Shown: in pieces, positions 9,465 to 23,400 of the stretch | How the letters are laid out: every line of letters starts with the position of its first letter | Position numbering within the stretch: the stretch's first letter is position 1 | Source of the DNA: Tamarix chinensis | Lineage: Eukaryota; Streptophyta; Magnoliopsida; Caryophyllales; Tamaricaceae | Assembly (NCBI GenBank): GCA_030549775.1 | Contig: CM060181.1 | Location: 35,558,563-35,622,562 of the forward strand | Length of the DNA stretch: 64,000 nucleotides | Direction: 5' to 3' | Program-made: the position numbers and the translations under genes | The notes under the pieces: generated by a model | Database searches by the model: none | What the model was told of the DNA's origin: nothing | Seen by the model: only the letters and a program-made list of their open reading frames with translations

Positions 9465-12425
9465 ATATGTGTCAACTCAAAATCTAACCTAAATCATGAA
9501 ATAAGGTAGTATTTTCTTGTACTCCTATGACACATACCGTAATTTACTTTCATTATGTTAGCCTAAAATATGGTTGACAGCAGCACATAAGGCAAATATA
9601 TTGCCTTTTAAGATGAAATAAAGAGGTGTGAAATATTCCAATCTTATTATAAGTATTGTGATTATCTAAAATAAAGATATCAACATTAAGATTTGATATG
9701 GAAATGCATTGAAGAAATGCTTACCACTAGTATACAAGAACTATGCATATCATAGCTACAAATTCAATATTCTGAACAAATCTAAAAGCATCGCCTATTT
9801 ATCAATAAATACATAATCTAAAAGAATTACTTTCAAGAATTCAAGGCTCAAATTTGGTCTAACAATACAATTTCCAAACAAACTCAACACCATTTGCAGT
9901 CATCAATAATTTCTTGCCAACTTTTCAAAGAAACAACATTCCTACACCCATCATAACTAAGATAATCGTTTAATCTCATGCAAGCATTTACCAAGCAAAC
10001 CATTAATTTATGTACATGCAAAACACCAAACAAAATCTCTCCCAATATATGCTAGCTCTAAACAAACCACCAATTGCTTAGAAATATTAAGATCATCGTA
10101 GAAGGGGTGTTGATTTCCTATTCATCCAAACTCAGCCTAGTCATTGGCAACCTCCTTGTATGTAATTAACATTGTCATCACCAAATGATTTATTTTGTCA
10201 ATGACAAGATCTAGTGGTGAGGACACTAAAAATCATGCAATATGAAATCCTCTTTCTTCATCTCCTTGTGAGAATTAAAAACATATGAAGTAAAACTCTC
10301 ATTCATGTTCAAGCGAGAATCCTAAGCCATAAGTTTGTGGTATTTATTCCATGTCTTGTTTGAATCTACTTATTAGACATAGTTATCCAAACTAATTATT
10401 TCATTTAAAAACTTTTTAGACTAAAAGATTTACAAAATAAATAATTATCTTAGATAGTTACTTTTGATAATTAATTCCAAACAAGAGATAAGTTGATTGT
10501 GGATATCCTCCCATTCAACAAGAAGCACATTAAAAAGTTTAGTTATTTTGGTGTTCATGCCATCAATACCCTCAAGGATCGTAATATCACTATTAAGGCA
10601 CTTGTATAAAATCAATAAAATCAAGACGCAGACAACAAAGACATTTAGAAGTATTAATAAGTATCAACATAATTGTGATTATGATGAAGATTTAGGGAGA
10701 ATGCTAAAGAAAAGATATATAGAATTTAGATAAAAGAGTTTGTAAAAATGCAACTCATATACTAATGAAAGGCTTTGGAATGTAAAGATTGGGAAAAAAA
10801 ATACTCTGTGGTATCTAGAGAAACTGATATAGAAGATAATAGTAATAAAAATTCTTTGGTGTCCATTGTAAGGGTACAATGTATTTTTTTTTTTTTATAA
10901 GTATGACCTTGTTATTTATCTTAACATTTTCATTTCTCATGGCTTAGAAAATCTCTATTATGACCACATACACATAAGAAATGAATATATTAATAAAGAT
11001 AACAAAGGAAGACTTCAACAAAAATAATACAAATTATGTCCTTACAATAGGCACCAAATAATATGTATTATTATTGTCCTATATACCACTTCTTCAAGAA
11101 CAACTAGGTTGTTAGAGCAATCATTCCCTAAATTTTACATTCTAGAGCATTTCATCAACAAATGAACTACATTGTTACAAATTCTTTCATTTGAACTTTA
11201 TTTCTCTTTTCTTCTCTTGATAGGTTATAAATGATGCTTTTTGGTGAAATTCATCATCTAAATCATAATATATATATTAGGGATATTAATATATTGAAGT
11301 TTTGGTGTAAAATCGTTATCTCAACTTTTCTAATGAAATTAGGAAAATATTAGACAGTGGTTTAGTGCTATAACCATCGTCCACCATTTAAAATAAATAA
11401 TTGTTGTTATCCCCAACCTCATTCAACCCTTTCTGTAATTTTTGTAAGCAACTTTTTTATTTTCTATTTTATTATATACTATTGTCGTTTCAACCATTAT
11501 ATATAGTATAAACAATTATAGCCTACACAATTTTTGTTTATATTGTATTTTTCTTTTTTCCACCACCTTATAAGGCTATTTCTATACAGATGACTTTAAT
11601 TAAAGGTTAGGTAAGTATTATTACTAGTGTACCAAAAGGATATGCAAAGTTAAGAAATGAAAGAGGAGCCTCAACGTGCACTAAACATACCCATGATAGA
11701 TTTGATGAGAGCATGGTGACATGGCTTGTAGAGTATAGTTTTCATTTAGTAAGAACTATAGGTAAGGAAATAATATATTATTTAATGTATAAACCTCATT
11801 AAAATACTCAAATCCATAATGTTAATAGTTAGAATGAATCTTGATCTATATGTTTGATATAATGTATAGAATAACAAAATGTAGACATCTCCAACCGATG
11901 CAAAATATCAAGAAATGACAAACAGAATCTTTTATAGGTTATTAGGGATCAAGAATGCTGATTTAACTAAAAGGCATTAACATGAGAATCACTTTATGAC
12001 TAACCACCATAGTTGAGTTATTTAACAGAAATTTAAAGCATAGTTATGGACATATTGAGATCCTCCAAAGTCAAATTCTAGTTTTACAAGTATTAGGAGA
12101 TACAAATACGTACAAGTCATATAGATACATTATATTCATTAACAATAGCTTGAATAAACCCTATCTCCCTTGTAGTGAAATGGGATATCATTCATATACC
12201 AAACAAGGTATATATTATAAAATTGATCTGCAAAGCCATAGTTCTGAAGACATAAAGACACATATAAGTTAAACTTATATGGAAATTAATCATGTATAAT
12301 TTTTTATGGCTTAACTTCTTCTCTCTCAATCCTAGTTGCTTGAAGACTAGGCCTAAGCCAAATGTCTAAAATTTTATTTTGTTGTTATTAGTAGGAATTT
12401 ATAGATGGCGAATATATAAAGTATA
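9465..12425. other. AT-rich intergenic DNA, no gene
   Basis: No frame shows a recognisable domain or gene-like codon pattern. The small open frames at 10497-10733 and 10679-10879 overlap on opposite strands in low-complexity sequence. A T-run of 14 lies near 10887. No repeat ends could be placed. Confidence 0.4.
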
Positions 12426-13419
12426 TGTAATACCCTATTTTTTACTATTGAAAAATTTTTTTTAAAGTATTGTAGAAGTTGAAAATACACTTAGAAAAAA
12501 TGGGGTGTTACCGCTGTATCTAATACAGGATAGATATTCACCGCCTATATTAGATATAAGGCTAAAACCAACCAACTAATTTAAAATAGAATGTGCAAAT
12601 ATAAATTACATAATCATTTAAAATATTATTTACACCAAGGACCTTGACGGTCTCCAACGAAATTAATACAAAAAGATAAATGAATTAAGAAGATAGGGCT
12701 ATATTAAAATGATACTAGGGCCTAACCCCCAAAACCATGGTCCGTCACAGACCCTATAAAACTCCAAATGCCCACGTTCTCATGCCCTTAACTCAAGCTG
12801 AGGTAGGCCCACTACTGGTCGTCCCCAAAATTCTGCACATGGCCCTCTACTCGTGGGAATGACTAGGTGACCAAGTAAATGGCCACATTAGTATGTTAGG
12901 TACTGAGTAAGCCAAGTTTCCTCCTCAACATAAACACACATATGCAAGATCTATCATAATAGGGATATAATATTTAACATGCGTCATGCTAATGCCATAT
13001 ACGTAAAGGTGGTAATACACCAAAATATACTATAATGCATAACTTAGGTAGCATAGAATATATCATACTTATCTTCATATTATACTCACATATGTAATTG
13101 CACATTTACTAGACAGATTAATTTAGACCACCACTAAGGTTTATCTTCCAACTTGCTCAATTGATTAGATTATACCATTTCTTTATTCACCTATTAAAAT
13201 AGGTCATTATTCAGTCAAACATTCCAATTATTTGCCAATTGGTTATTTAAGCCATTATCTAAGAACTAGACCTTGCCCTTTTTCTCATCCAACCACTAAT
13301 TCCACCCTTATCCAATTATTCATTATTTTCTTATTCATTATCTAGGTTTTTATCACCCAATGACTTATCATCCTACTTTTTATTATTAAGTGATAGACTA
13401 TGCACTAAACCATGGTCTC

Positions 13420-14085
13420 TAGGGATGCTCACAGTTCAAATATCCGATATTTAAGATATCTGATTGTCAAATATCTACATTTTTGGATATTTAAAAATAG
13501 TATTTGATTTGAAACTTCAGATATTCAAATTTTTGGATCGGATATCAAATATAATCAATATTATCATAATAAATTTTAAATATAAAAAACCGTCAAATCA
13601 CAAATATATTTAGTATTATTCGATTTATTGAGCAAATATCTTATTAGCTCAATAAATATCCAACTTACTCAACAAATATCTTATGTTAAAACTAAAATAA
13701 GAAAGAGGTGAGTGAAGTCTATAGGCATGTAGAATATTTTTATATTTTTGTATAAATATCTAAAAAGGAATTATATTAAAAATATAATTTAAACTAAATT
13801 AAATTGTGGCTCAAACAATAAATAAAGTAAGTAAATAGTCACACACACACACATCTTAATTTATTTATATACAATTATATATAAAATAAAAAAATGTATA
13901 AGTATTTTTCTTTGAATCGGATATTATTTGTATTTATCAGATCAGATATCTAATTTGTTTGACTTTCTATTGACCAAATAAGACATTTGATTTGAAAAAA
14001 ATGGATTAGTTATTTGATTTTTCAGATCTCATCGCTTCAGATATCAAATCAAATAAGACGGTATTAGAAAATATGAACAAACCTA
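13420..14085. mobile_element. non-autonomous hAT-like MITE with perfect 8-bp target duplication
   Basis: The 8-mer ATGGTCTC occurs at 13412-13419 and again at 14086-14093, directly flanking the element. The termini are TAGGGATGCTCACAG (left) and, on the opposite strand, TAGGTTTGTTCATAT (right), imperfect inverted repeats with the TAGGG-TG-TCA pattern common in hAT elements. The homologous position in the plus-strand family A LTR (near 34690-34710) lacks this segment. The 666-bp interior is AT-rich with repeated GATATCAAAT/ATTTGATTT words and a short (CA)n, and encodes nothing. Confidence 0.85.
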
Positions 14086-14869
14086 ATGGTCTCACATACC
14101 ATGGAAGCCTATCTAAATAAGAGACATAAAGTTAAGGTTAAAGCTAATCACCAAAGGGATCATAAGTCCATGCCGAAGCCAATCACTAGAACCAGGCCAA
14201 AACCAACCAATATGGACATAAATCTAGGATGAAGCCAACCAATATGGATATAAGTCCATGCAGAAGCCAACCGCCTAGATAACTAGACCTTTTAGTATTG
14301 ATACCCCTTAGTATATCCTTAGTGTCTAGAACAGTCAAGGCACTAGGACCTCTAAGCATCCTGCTGAAGGCACTAATAAACACCCGAAGGCAGACTAACT
14401 CCTAGTAGCTAATCGAGGATCGGGTAACCTAAACCCACACACAACTTGATTGTCTTTTTCTTTGCGTGATTAGTACATTATTCATAAGGATAAGTGATCA
14501 CACAAATCCCACATATGAACAAGTAAGGCATTAACATATTTCTTCCATATTAATCCTTTCCATTTCCCAGCCATGTGAGATTTCCATTTGTCCTTGTCCA
14601 ATATTATTCATATCCATCATAATATTTTATTCAAGCCTAAGTTATGCTTCATTACCCTTTCCTCAAAACCATCACATGTCGTAAGTGTTATACCCATTTA
14701 GCCTTATAATATTCATTGAGTATGTAATAAAAAATAATCCATTTAATCCCTTCATTAAGTCAGTAATCCATGATTAAACATGTATTTTATCCCCTCAATG
14801 ATCATATAATAGTCCCATGCATAGCCTCAAAGCATAACAAAATTGAAAGAAAATAAACCACACAATCCA

Positions 14870-15120
14870 ACCAGTCAATCGATCTAGCCCAACTAGTCGA
14901 TAAATTTAACTCAACCAATTCCTACTTTTTCCCACATTGGTCCAGTTGACTATTCATAAACTAGTCAATTGGTTTTGCCTAAATAGTTGATAGGTTTAAG
15001 CAAAGAGCAAGATCAAGGTCCCTGCAGTTATATTAGTTGATCGGTTAAGTCAACTAGTCAACTATTCTAGAAACTAGTCTATTTGTTTAGCCTAACTAGT
15101 CAAATAGTTTGCCCTACAAT
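14870..15120 (-). repeat. short degenerate repeats inside LTR family A
   Basis: Phrases of the form AACTAGTCRAYYGRTT recur about every 20-30 bp. The same phrases occur in the plus-strand copy at 33655-33920 and, in a second cluster, at 32360-32480 and 16245-16330. They are part of the LTR and explain no known function. Confidence 0.5.
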
Positions 15121-16498
15121 AGCATCAAAAAATTATTTTCATACAGATTATAATTATAATTCATTATTAAACCTCATTGGAACATGTATTAACATAGTAT
15201 AATACATTTTTAACCGAATTAACTTGCATATCTCAACATTCAATCATCACATCTCATTTTTCTCAAGTTTCTTTCTTTTTACTTAAAATGTGCAATCTAC
15301 CATTCCAAATCAATTATTCAAGCTATATACATTTATGCCAACGTATAAGATCAACTTAAATAAATTCATATCACGTAGAAATACTCGTAATCCATTTTAG
15401 ATGCAAGAATCACTTACCTGATGGAGGCAAAACTTCATTAAACTAGAAATCTCAGTATGTGAAAATCTTAGCTTTTAAAAACTTAAAATAACAATTTTAA
15501 ACTCAAAATTTTGTACAATTCCTTAATAAATTTGAACTTGAAACTTAAGGGAAAAAAGAAACATACAACACTTTTGGTAAAACAAAGGGAATGCTTAGCT
15601 GACTACTCAATCCTTTTTTTAAATTTAACTCTTCCTTGGTTAATAATTAAAAAAATAGAGTGCAAGGAATCAACTACAAGGTTTAAAGTACAAAAAGGAA
15701 GAGGATGAATATAGAGAGTTGAGGATTTTTGATGGCTAAAATAAAGGTAAAAAAAGGGGAAATTGAGGCTATTTTAAGTTAACAAATCAGCATGAATCAT
15801 AGAGGGTTTAGGAAAAATTCAAAACCCTAATACTTAACATTTGAATTCAAGATAAACTGACACATTTCATCCAAGATATGCTGACCTATTCTCTAGAGCT
15901 CAAATGGTATTTTTAGAGAAATACAAGTCAATTAGGCTATAAATGAAATTCACAAGAGGGGTAATGGAAGGTTAGCATGGAGTGAATCTTCCAGATGATC
16001 AGAATCATACTTGAAATCGAAGCATTGATCTCATAAATGTACAGAGAAGAGAGGTGGAAGAAAATAAGTCTAATGTTATTTCTCCCCCTTAATTGTTCCA
16101 ATCAACCTCCAGATAAATCTAAGTCAGTATTTTCGGCCAATACATCATAAAAAAAGGCTAAGAATCTCCTAAGAGCAATTCGACATGGGTTCACAAGGTT
16201 CTAATTCAATATAAAGAACTTTCTTAAAAAATTAAGTTTGAAAATATGCCCAATTCGATAAAATAGTTGATCGATTTAGCCTACTAGTCAACTGTAACTT
16301 TGTTGAAACGATGAGCTAGTCAATTAGTTCATAGAACTTGTAAATCAATTTGCTTGAAAAGCTTAACAAATCTCATGTCTAAAACTTAATTTAAATCAAA
16401 CTTTACCTCAAACCAAATCATAATACCAAATCAAAATCAAACACCCAAAATTGAAATTATTCTCATTCCAACATTTTCAAAAAAAGTGAGGTATTATA

Positions 16499-19400
16499 AT
16501 GTATTATATAGAAAATTTAACATCTTCTATATGATATATACTCATTGAGAGAGAGCATATTGATATGGCAATAATGCAAGGTAGGTAGGGGTAAGGATGT
16601 CATCCTCATCCTCAAACATGAAATCAATATCAAACCTCAAATTTGAACTAATTCTTATTTTTTTTATCAAGGATTTCCTACCCCAATCCCCATGAGGAGT
16701 TGATTTTTATACCTCGGACACATCACCACCTAAATTTTTGATCCCTAAATCCCATAAAAAAAATTCCATTACCTCTAATGAACATATAGCAAAATGTGGT
16801 AAATAATTAGATCATATAAAAATTCTAAAACTAATAAGAAAAATCAAACCTCACTGCTAAGAACAATCAAGTGGATACAAAAAAATACAAATCAAATGAA
16901 AATAGAAATTTTAACGTACTTGTACTCAAGTAAGGTGATGTCTCTAGCTTAAATTGAAATTGCATAAGACATATACATAAAAGGCTAATAAAAGCATGAA
17001 GTAACATCAGTTAAGATCTAGAGAACAACTAAATGAACCACAAAAGATCAAAGTAACATAGTGAAGGATGGAAGCAATACAGCAAAGCAAAGTAGAGTTC
17101 CATAATCATAGCTAAGTTCATGCCATTATGTGTAAGGTTTTGTTAAAGCTTAATGGATGGAAAGATGTAGGAGGAAGGAGGGATCGAGAGAGAGAGAGAG
17201 AGAGAAAGAGTTAAAGATGGTTGAATGAACAAGAGGTCTAGAACTAATGATTGAGAACACACATAAATAGTGAGGTCTAAGTCTCTTGGAAGAACCCTTA
17301 CTCTTTAGTCTCTACTAACAAAATTTGTTTGTGAGGAGCCTAAATTATTAATCATAAAAAAAATCTAAATAAAATTAGGATCAACAATGGAGACCCAAAA
17401 CATTTCTCCCATCTTTAAGATGTATCTTTTCAATATATTTAATGGTTAAAATATTATCAAGGAGATTGTTGAAATAATCCTAACAAGAAGTATCAAAGCT
17501 TAGTCTCTTAATCATGAGTTATATTTGTAGTTAAAAGGATAAGTGATCACTATTATCACAACTACTCAAAGACCATCATTGCCTCAATTAGCTATCATGG
17601 TCAAATGACTCATCAGGCACTTGTGGAAGAAGACCAATATCTAATTATCACATTTTTCACATTCCTTGGCAAGAAATCAAAGGGGAAAAGTTATTGAATT
17701 TTTATTATTTTTTTAAAATATTACAGATCCATAAGTCAGATTGAGGATCTAAGATCACCATTTTTCTTAGTTTGTTGATAATTGTATGTATTTAAAATAT
17801 TAAGTCTAAGTTGATAGACATACTGAGAGTTACTAATGGATCATGTTTTAGGGCCAAATAAGGTTTAATTTATATTTTTGGATTTCATTAGGAGATCCTA
17901 CACATCACGGTTCATGAAACATTATATATTGTAACCCTTAAATTGGTTGAATACCAATTATTGGATTTTGACCTAGCATACATGGACAAATTTAACCTTT
18001 AACTAAAATCTACCATAATGTTGATTAGCGTACTGGATCCATTTATGAGCACAACCCATTTTGTAAAATGAATGAGAAACATTTTTTGGTTTTTGTTTTG
18101 TACATTTTTGCTTGTGATGGCATAATCTAAATTTTATTTTTCCACAGTTAATAGGAAGGTTCATGGTGTTATGATTTAGTTATCCACTTTATGAGAGTAG
18201 TTTATGTTCTTTTGATATGCTTCCTTTCAAAAGGCCAAGTTAACCCTATTAAGCCATAGGTAATATTTAGAGATAATCAAGGAAGAATAGAATTCAAAAT
18301 GAGATAATTTTGGAGAGAAATACATGCGATATGGCTAACCATGAAAATCACATAAAATAAACTAAATTTTTTTTGCAAGCATAATTGTTTCATTTAGAAT
18401 TATATCAACGTTGTTTAAGTGACATTGGAATGCTAAGAAAGGTGTTAGCAACTTGTATGTTTAATACTTTTTCTGAAATTCACTAGGTCAAGGTGAAAAT
18501 CTCATCCAAGTTGAAACTATCATATGAAACAATAAAATTAAAATTGTTAGTTGGCAGTTGATTACCTCTAGATTGTCTCTCAAATGGAGTACCTAAACTT
18601 CAATGACACTATTAAGCTTTAAAAATAATGTTTACCTAACATTTTCCCAATAAATTTGGATATTTTCACCAACATTTTTGCAACTCTTAGTATAAAAAAT
18701 CCTTCTCCAATATAAACATCATTAATTTCATAGAGAAAAAAAACACATATTTTAACAACCACCATAAAGATCATGCGTAGGTGGTTTCTCCACATCCATC
18801 ATTCATCCTCCTATGTAATTCCATCAATCCACCATCATAATTCTTTAATTTACTCATATTTACATTAACTCATCCACCTTATAATAATGATTTTCATGCC
18901 CCAATATACCCTTGTTATCATCTAATTTTGAGATTTATCAACACTTATTTGAAAATCTATTCATACACATGAAAGGCCATAGGAAGATGAATTCTATCTA
19001 ATTAACCTCATCTTTTAATCATACAGCATGCATATTGGTGTTCCATTTGATTCATTTTTTATTCTTTTCTTTTTCTAACCCTATATATGCTTTGCATAAT
19101 TAAAATTTACAAAATGTGTAGCCATTATCTCTATTGCTAGAGATGAGATTGAAATCCTAAATTATTATTTGAGTTTTTTTTTATAATATTTCCCTTTTTA
19201 TTTTACATATTATATGATTATTCTATGATTTTGATTAAATTTCTATAGTTAATATATATTTGTAATTTCCAGATGTATAGAAGATGAAGAAAGCTAAAAA
19301 TGATTGATATGACTACTTATATAAATAAGATGCACCTTCCTTTTGGAAAACCATCATTGGAGAACTCATATGTAATACCTTACCCAAATTTTGTGGTAGA

Positions 19401-20586
19401 TGGAAGAATTTTCAAAGGATCAATATGATTATTTACACAAACAAGGTGTACCTTCATTTTTAAGAATTTTTCATTGGATAGCTCTATATTTAAGCATACT
19501 TTATTTGGATCAATTTAATGATGGGCGATCTTTTGGAAAAATTTATTAAATGAGAGAAAGAACGAAGTATGTTGAAAATGGATCATGTTGATCTATTATA
19601 CTAATTATTAATTTCAAAAGTTTTCTATGTAACTATCCCCAAGTAATGTGTGGCTGTGGGTACTAAAATATCATTTTATTAATTGTAATTTATATAGTGC
19701 ATGTCTTGTTTTAGATTCCTTATAATGATAATATGTAGAATTATATGATTACTAGGTAGCTATATGAATGCACTATAATTTGTACATAATAATTTTAGTT
19801 AGTTTAAATAAAAAATCACCTAGTTATTTGATGCCTTTAATAGGAGTAGTAAAACCTTTATATATGTGTGTGTATAAGGTGGGTGACATAACTAAGGTAC
19901 TTGTTTGTACACTAAGATCAACATCCTTACATTTGTGACCAATTCTTTAAAACTTGTTCAATTTAGTATATGTTTGTTGTCACTATAATGTTAGGATGAG
20001 ACAAGAGTTAATCTTTGTAGCATTACAAAATTTATGGAAGTAATGTAAGATATCTAGAATTTCTTATATTGGTAATTTAGTGGGTCTTTCTCTTATTACA
20101 ACATAGATGACTTATAAGTTATTTTCATAACTTAAGCTACTTTAATGGTAGAAATATATTCATATAGCATCTTCATCATTATTGTTTTCATTCATATTTG
20201 ATATTGAAATTTTATTTCCAAAATCCTCATAATTGTGTTTTCTTAACTATTTATGTTTTTTTAATTGTGAATATACTATTTTTAACTTATTTTATTCTAT
20301 TATTGTACTTGAAAGTGAAGATGGGTCCTCTCAATCCTCAATCTAGAATGAGTATTATTAGTCATCAATTCTAAAATTGTATAGAAAATATTTAAATCTT
20401 GTGTTGGCTACTACTACACTACTGCTATACAAGTTTTGTTATAGGTTAGAGAGCTCTATGGCCTTATTAGTGACAAGAAACCTACAGTGATTGTCAATTC
20501 TAAGTAGGAAATAATGCTAAAAAAGTTTGATAACATTAGACTTCTATTTAATATGAAAATAACATATGTTATTATTAGTAAAACTA
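16499..20586. other. AT-rich intergenic DNA, no gene; (GA)n at 17186-17206
   Basis: No coding homology is seen in any frame. A GA dinucleotide run of about ten units lies at 17186-17206. Near 19300 and 19420 a phrase (ACTTATATAAATAAGATGCACCTTC-like, shortened) appears twice about 125 bp apart, a small local duplication. Nothing else is assigned. Confidence 0.4.
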
Positions 20587-20588
20587 TA

Positions 20589-20800
20589 CTCTTTCCGTTT
20601 CTAAAATGAAGTCTTCTTAGCTCAAATTTTTTGCTTCAAAATGAAAGTTTTACCCCTATTTTTTCTCATTCTTCTTCTATGCATAAATTGTCATATTATT
20701 TTTCAATGATTGGTAATATTTTCATATTAATGATATATTTATTATCTACTAAAATAACGTTTAAATTGATAAAAAGACTTTATTTTAGAAATGGATGGAT
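20589..20800. mobile_element. Stowaway-type (Tc1/mariner) MITE
   Basis: The left end CTCTTTCCGTTTCTAAAATG and, on the other strand, the right end ATCCATCCATTTCTAAAATA are inverted repeats, and both continue with AAGTCTT. TA dinucleotides flank both ends (20587-20588, 20801-20802). The ends resemble the CTCCCTCCGTTYC termini of Stowaway elements. Length is 212 bp. The 98-codon open frame starting within it is non-conserved. Confidence 0.75.
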
Positions 20801-20802
20801 TA

Positions 20803-22882
20803 TTAAAAAAAGATATTTTAGAGAGAATTTATGTGCTAAACTTGTTCAGCGATCAATTATATTTAATATGAAACATTATATGTTAAAGCTTGAAGTTAGA
20901 GACAATAGTTATTATCAAGTGAATTAATTTAATCAAGTAGTTTATAATATATTGAACTAGTGATTGAAGCACATAGGCAAGGAGTAAGCATTACTATTGT
21001 TGGAATTATTAAAAGAATCTTCCATGCAAAATCTAATCATCTAAAATTTGAGGTTCAAAAGGAAAGCTTTTGCATTTGATTATATGATTCCTCTCTTAAG
21101 GATTTCATGTATAATTATCACATACTAGTTGGAGAGGATTAAAATAAAGTGATGAGTCATTCATGTAATAGAGTCGACTAATTTTGAAAAGAAAGGCTTT
21201 AGCCCAATGGTCTTAGTAGTGTGGCATGCTACTACTATGGTGGATAGGGTTAGATTCAAATTAAATACCCCATGATGACAGATTTCTTTGAGGAATGGAC
21301 TTAAGCCTTTTAAGGATTAAGTTTATCATACTATTCATCACTTATTTTCTATTGTAAAGAGTAGTTATTGCTATGGTGTAATTGATATAGCTAGGTTTAT
21401 TGGGATGCCATTAATAGTAGAGAAGATGAAGATCATTTATATTATGTAAACTAATCGAGAATGGTCATTAAAAAAATAAATTTGTTGCTCATATAACTAT
21501 TTATAGTAGGATATTTTTATGTCCATGAAAAGATGTTGGACACATCAGCTTGAAACTCTTGCATGCCTTTCCTATAGGATTAGCATTATATATTCCTTAT
21601 AAAATCATGCATTTATCACCAAAAAGCGTAACAAAATTTACCTCTACAAATTAAGGTATGAATACAAAATCAAGAAAATTAAGATTTGTTTCAAAAAAAC
21701 TTTATTTTTATTACAATAAATAATACAATGATTTAATAAATCTCTCTTACGTGCTTTCACTCTAAGAAAATTAAGATAAAATAAATTTTTATTAGTCCCT
21801 TGATTAAGAACTTCCTATTTGACATATAATCATCTAAATTTTATATAATATATGTTATAATGTATATTATTTTTGGATTAGGTGACCAAACTTATTATCT
21901 GTATGTTTTTTTAAGTTATATATGAATTAATTTCTTCTCGTTGATAAAGTGATTCTAAAATAGGTATAATTAAACTTGGATTATGCAACTCATGGTACCT
22001 AGAGAAATAGATAATATTAGGATATTCGTTCAACCCATGTCTAATGTTGCCTATGTTTCAACTTTGAACCATTAACCATTTACAAAATAGGAGCCTTAGT
22101 TTCTACTCTATAGTGTAATAAAAATGGCAATCAAATGCAAATAGAAAATAACAGATATCAATGAGGTAGTGAAGGAACAACAAGAACTTTCGTTTAAGAA
22201 TGATATCTAACAAGAGTTTCCATACCCTAATCATTTTCATTTTTTACATAACATTAAGATGAAACATATAATAGTGATTATTAGTTTTATTATTAAGTTT
22301 ATATAAAAGGAAATAATAAATACTTGTAGATGATGATTGGACTAATGTTGAGTTATTGCTAGACCTGAGATGTTTTATTTATCAAATTTATGATTAATGT
22401 GTTTTAATTTATTTTTAGATGTAAGACCAATGCTATAATTTTCTATTAACTAGCTCATTAACATATTTATTATGTAATTATTTCAAATTCTGGATGTCTT
22501 AGTTTTTTATTGGTTTTATACTAGGCTTGTTTCCTTAAGTATGAACCAATATCTTCCTTTGTTTTCTTTAAGCTAGGCTTGCAGCAAATGATGGACAATT
22601 AAACATGGGTCCTACTCATTTCTTTACTAATCAACAATATGTTGTTTCCTTATGGCTTGATCACATAATTAGTTAAGACCACTTTCTGTGATCTCTGTCT
22701 TGATGTGTGTATGTATACTTTATATTTAGAGGGTGTAGTATTTGTTGGCAGATAGTTGTTGCCGTTTGTTATTTTACTATATATTGTAAGTAAATTTATT
22801 AAAAATTGTATAATTTTTAAAAAAAATAAATACCATTAGAAAAATATTTGTTTGAATATAAAACACTTACATAAGAATAAAA
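20803..22882. other. AT-rich intergenic DNA with a SINE candidate
   Basis: Apart from the candidate at 21198-21320 nothing coding or repetitive is supported here. The small frames seen are short and of low complexity. Confidence 0.35.
21198..21320 (+). mobile_element. possible tRNA-derived SINE head
   Basis: TTTAGCCCAATGG (box A-like, from 21199) is followed about 47 bp later by GGGTTAGATTCAAAT (box B-like, from 21247), the spacing and order of a tRNA-type pol III promoter. The downstream phrase CCCCATGATGACA also resembles plant SINE bodies. Both boxes are diverged, and I cannot place a 3' tail or target duplication. Confidence 0.35.
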
Positions 22883-23053
22883 GTGTTTGATAATATTTGA
22901 TAAATGTGATAGTTATTAATAAATTGAAAGTATAAATGATTTTAACCAAGTTAAATCTAAATAAATTAATTTATAATGCTTCTATTTAAAACTGTTTTAA
23001 AATAATTTTTTTAACCTATACCATTAATTTTTTTAAAAATAGTTATCAAACAC
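22883..23053. mobile_element. small MITE-like element, second copy of the 2649 family
   Basis: It begins GTGTTTGATAATATTTG and ends AATAGTTATCAAACAC. The outer 12 bases including one flanking A (AGTGTTTGATAA) form a perfect inverted repeat. GTGATAGTTAT is shared with 2649-2812. No coding sequence. Confidence 0.45.
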
Positions 23054-23400
23054 TAAAAATTTAAAATTTGATATAAATAAATATCTAATATATCTCAAAA
23101 CCATTAAAAACTCTTACAAAACTGGATCTTTATGATCCATGACCACTTACCTTGAACATAAAATAACAAGGAGGCAAATAAATTGTAAAATCTAGCTAAA
23201 TCAAAGTCTGATTATTACTTTTATAGTTTCATCGACGAACTAGATAACATATTATCCACTAGCAATAAACACAGAGATCAATAAAATAAGCAAAGGAAAG
23301 AATTAAACAACTTTATGGGCCGATAAGACGGTACTCCTAAACTGTCCTTCGATTCATCTAACTACTATAAAAGGCAAACTACACTATTAAAAAATGAAAA

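Larger units (their letters stand above)
12426..16498 (-). mobile_element. solo LTR, Tekay/Del-like family A, minus strand
   Basis: On minus the unit starts TATAATACCTCAC at 16498 (decayed TGTAATACC) and ends AGGGTATTACA at 12426. Its first 250 bp align with the start of the plus-strand LTR at 32208, and its last 150 bp align with that LTR's end at 35366. Shared inner landmarks include the gaccggttgac-type short repeats and the GGCTTCGGCCTAGACT-type repeats. Subtracting the nested 666-bp MITE leaves about 3.4 kb, against 3.16 kb for the plus copy. No PBS follows the 3' end and no PPT precedes the start, so it is a solo LTR. A target duplication is not clear. Confidence 0.65.

Noticed and set aside
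20631..20927. 98-codon open frame
   Set aside because: It starts inside a Stowaway MITE and extends into flanking AT-rich sequence; no recognisable domain.
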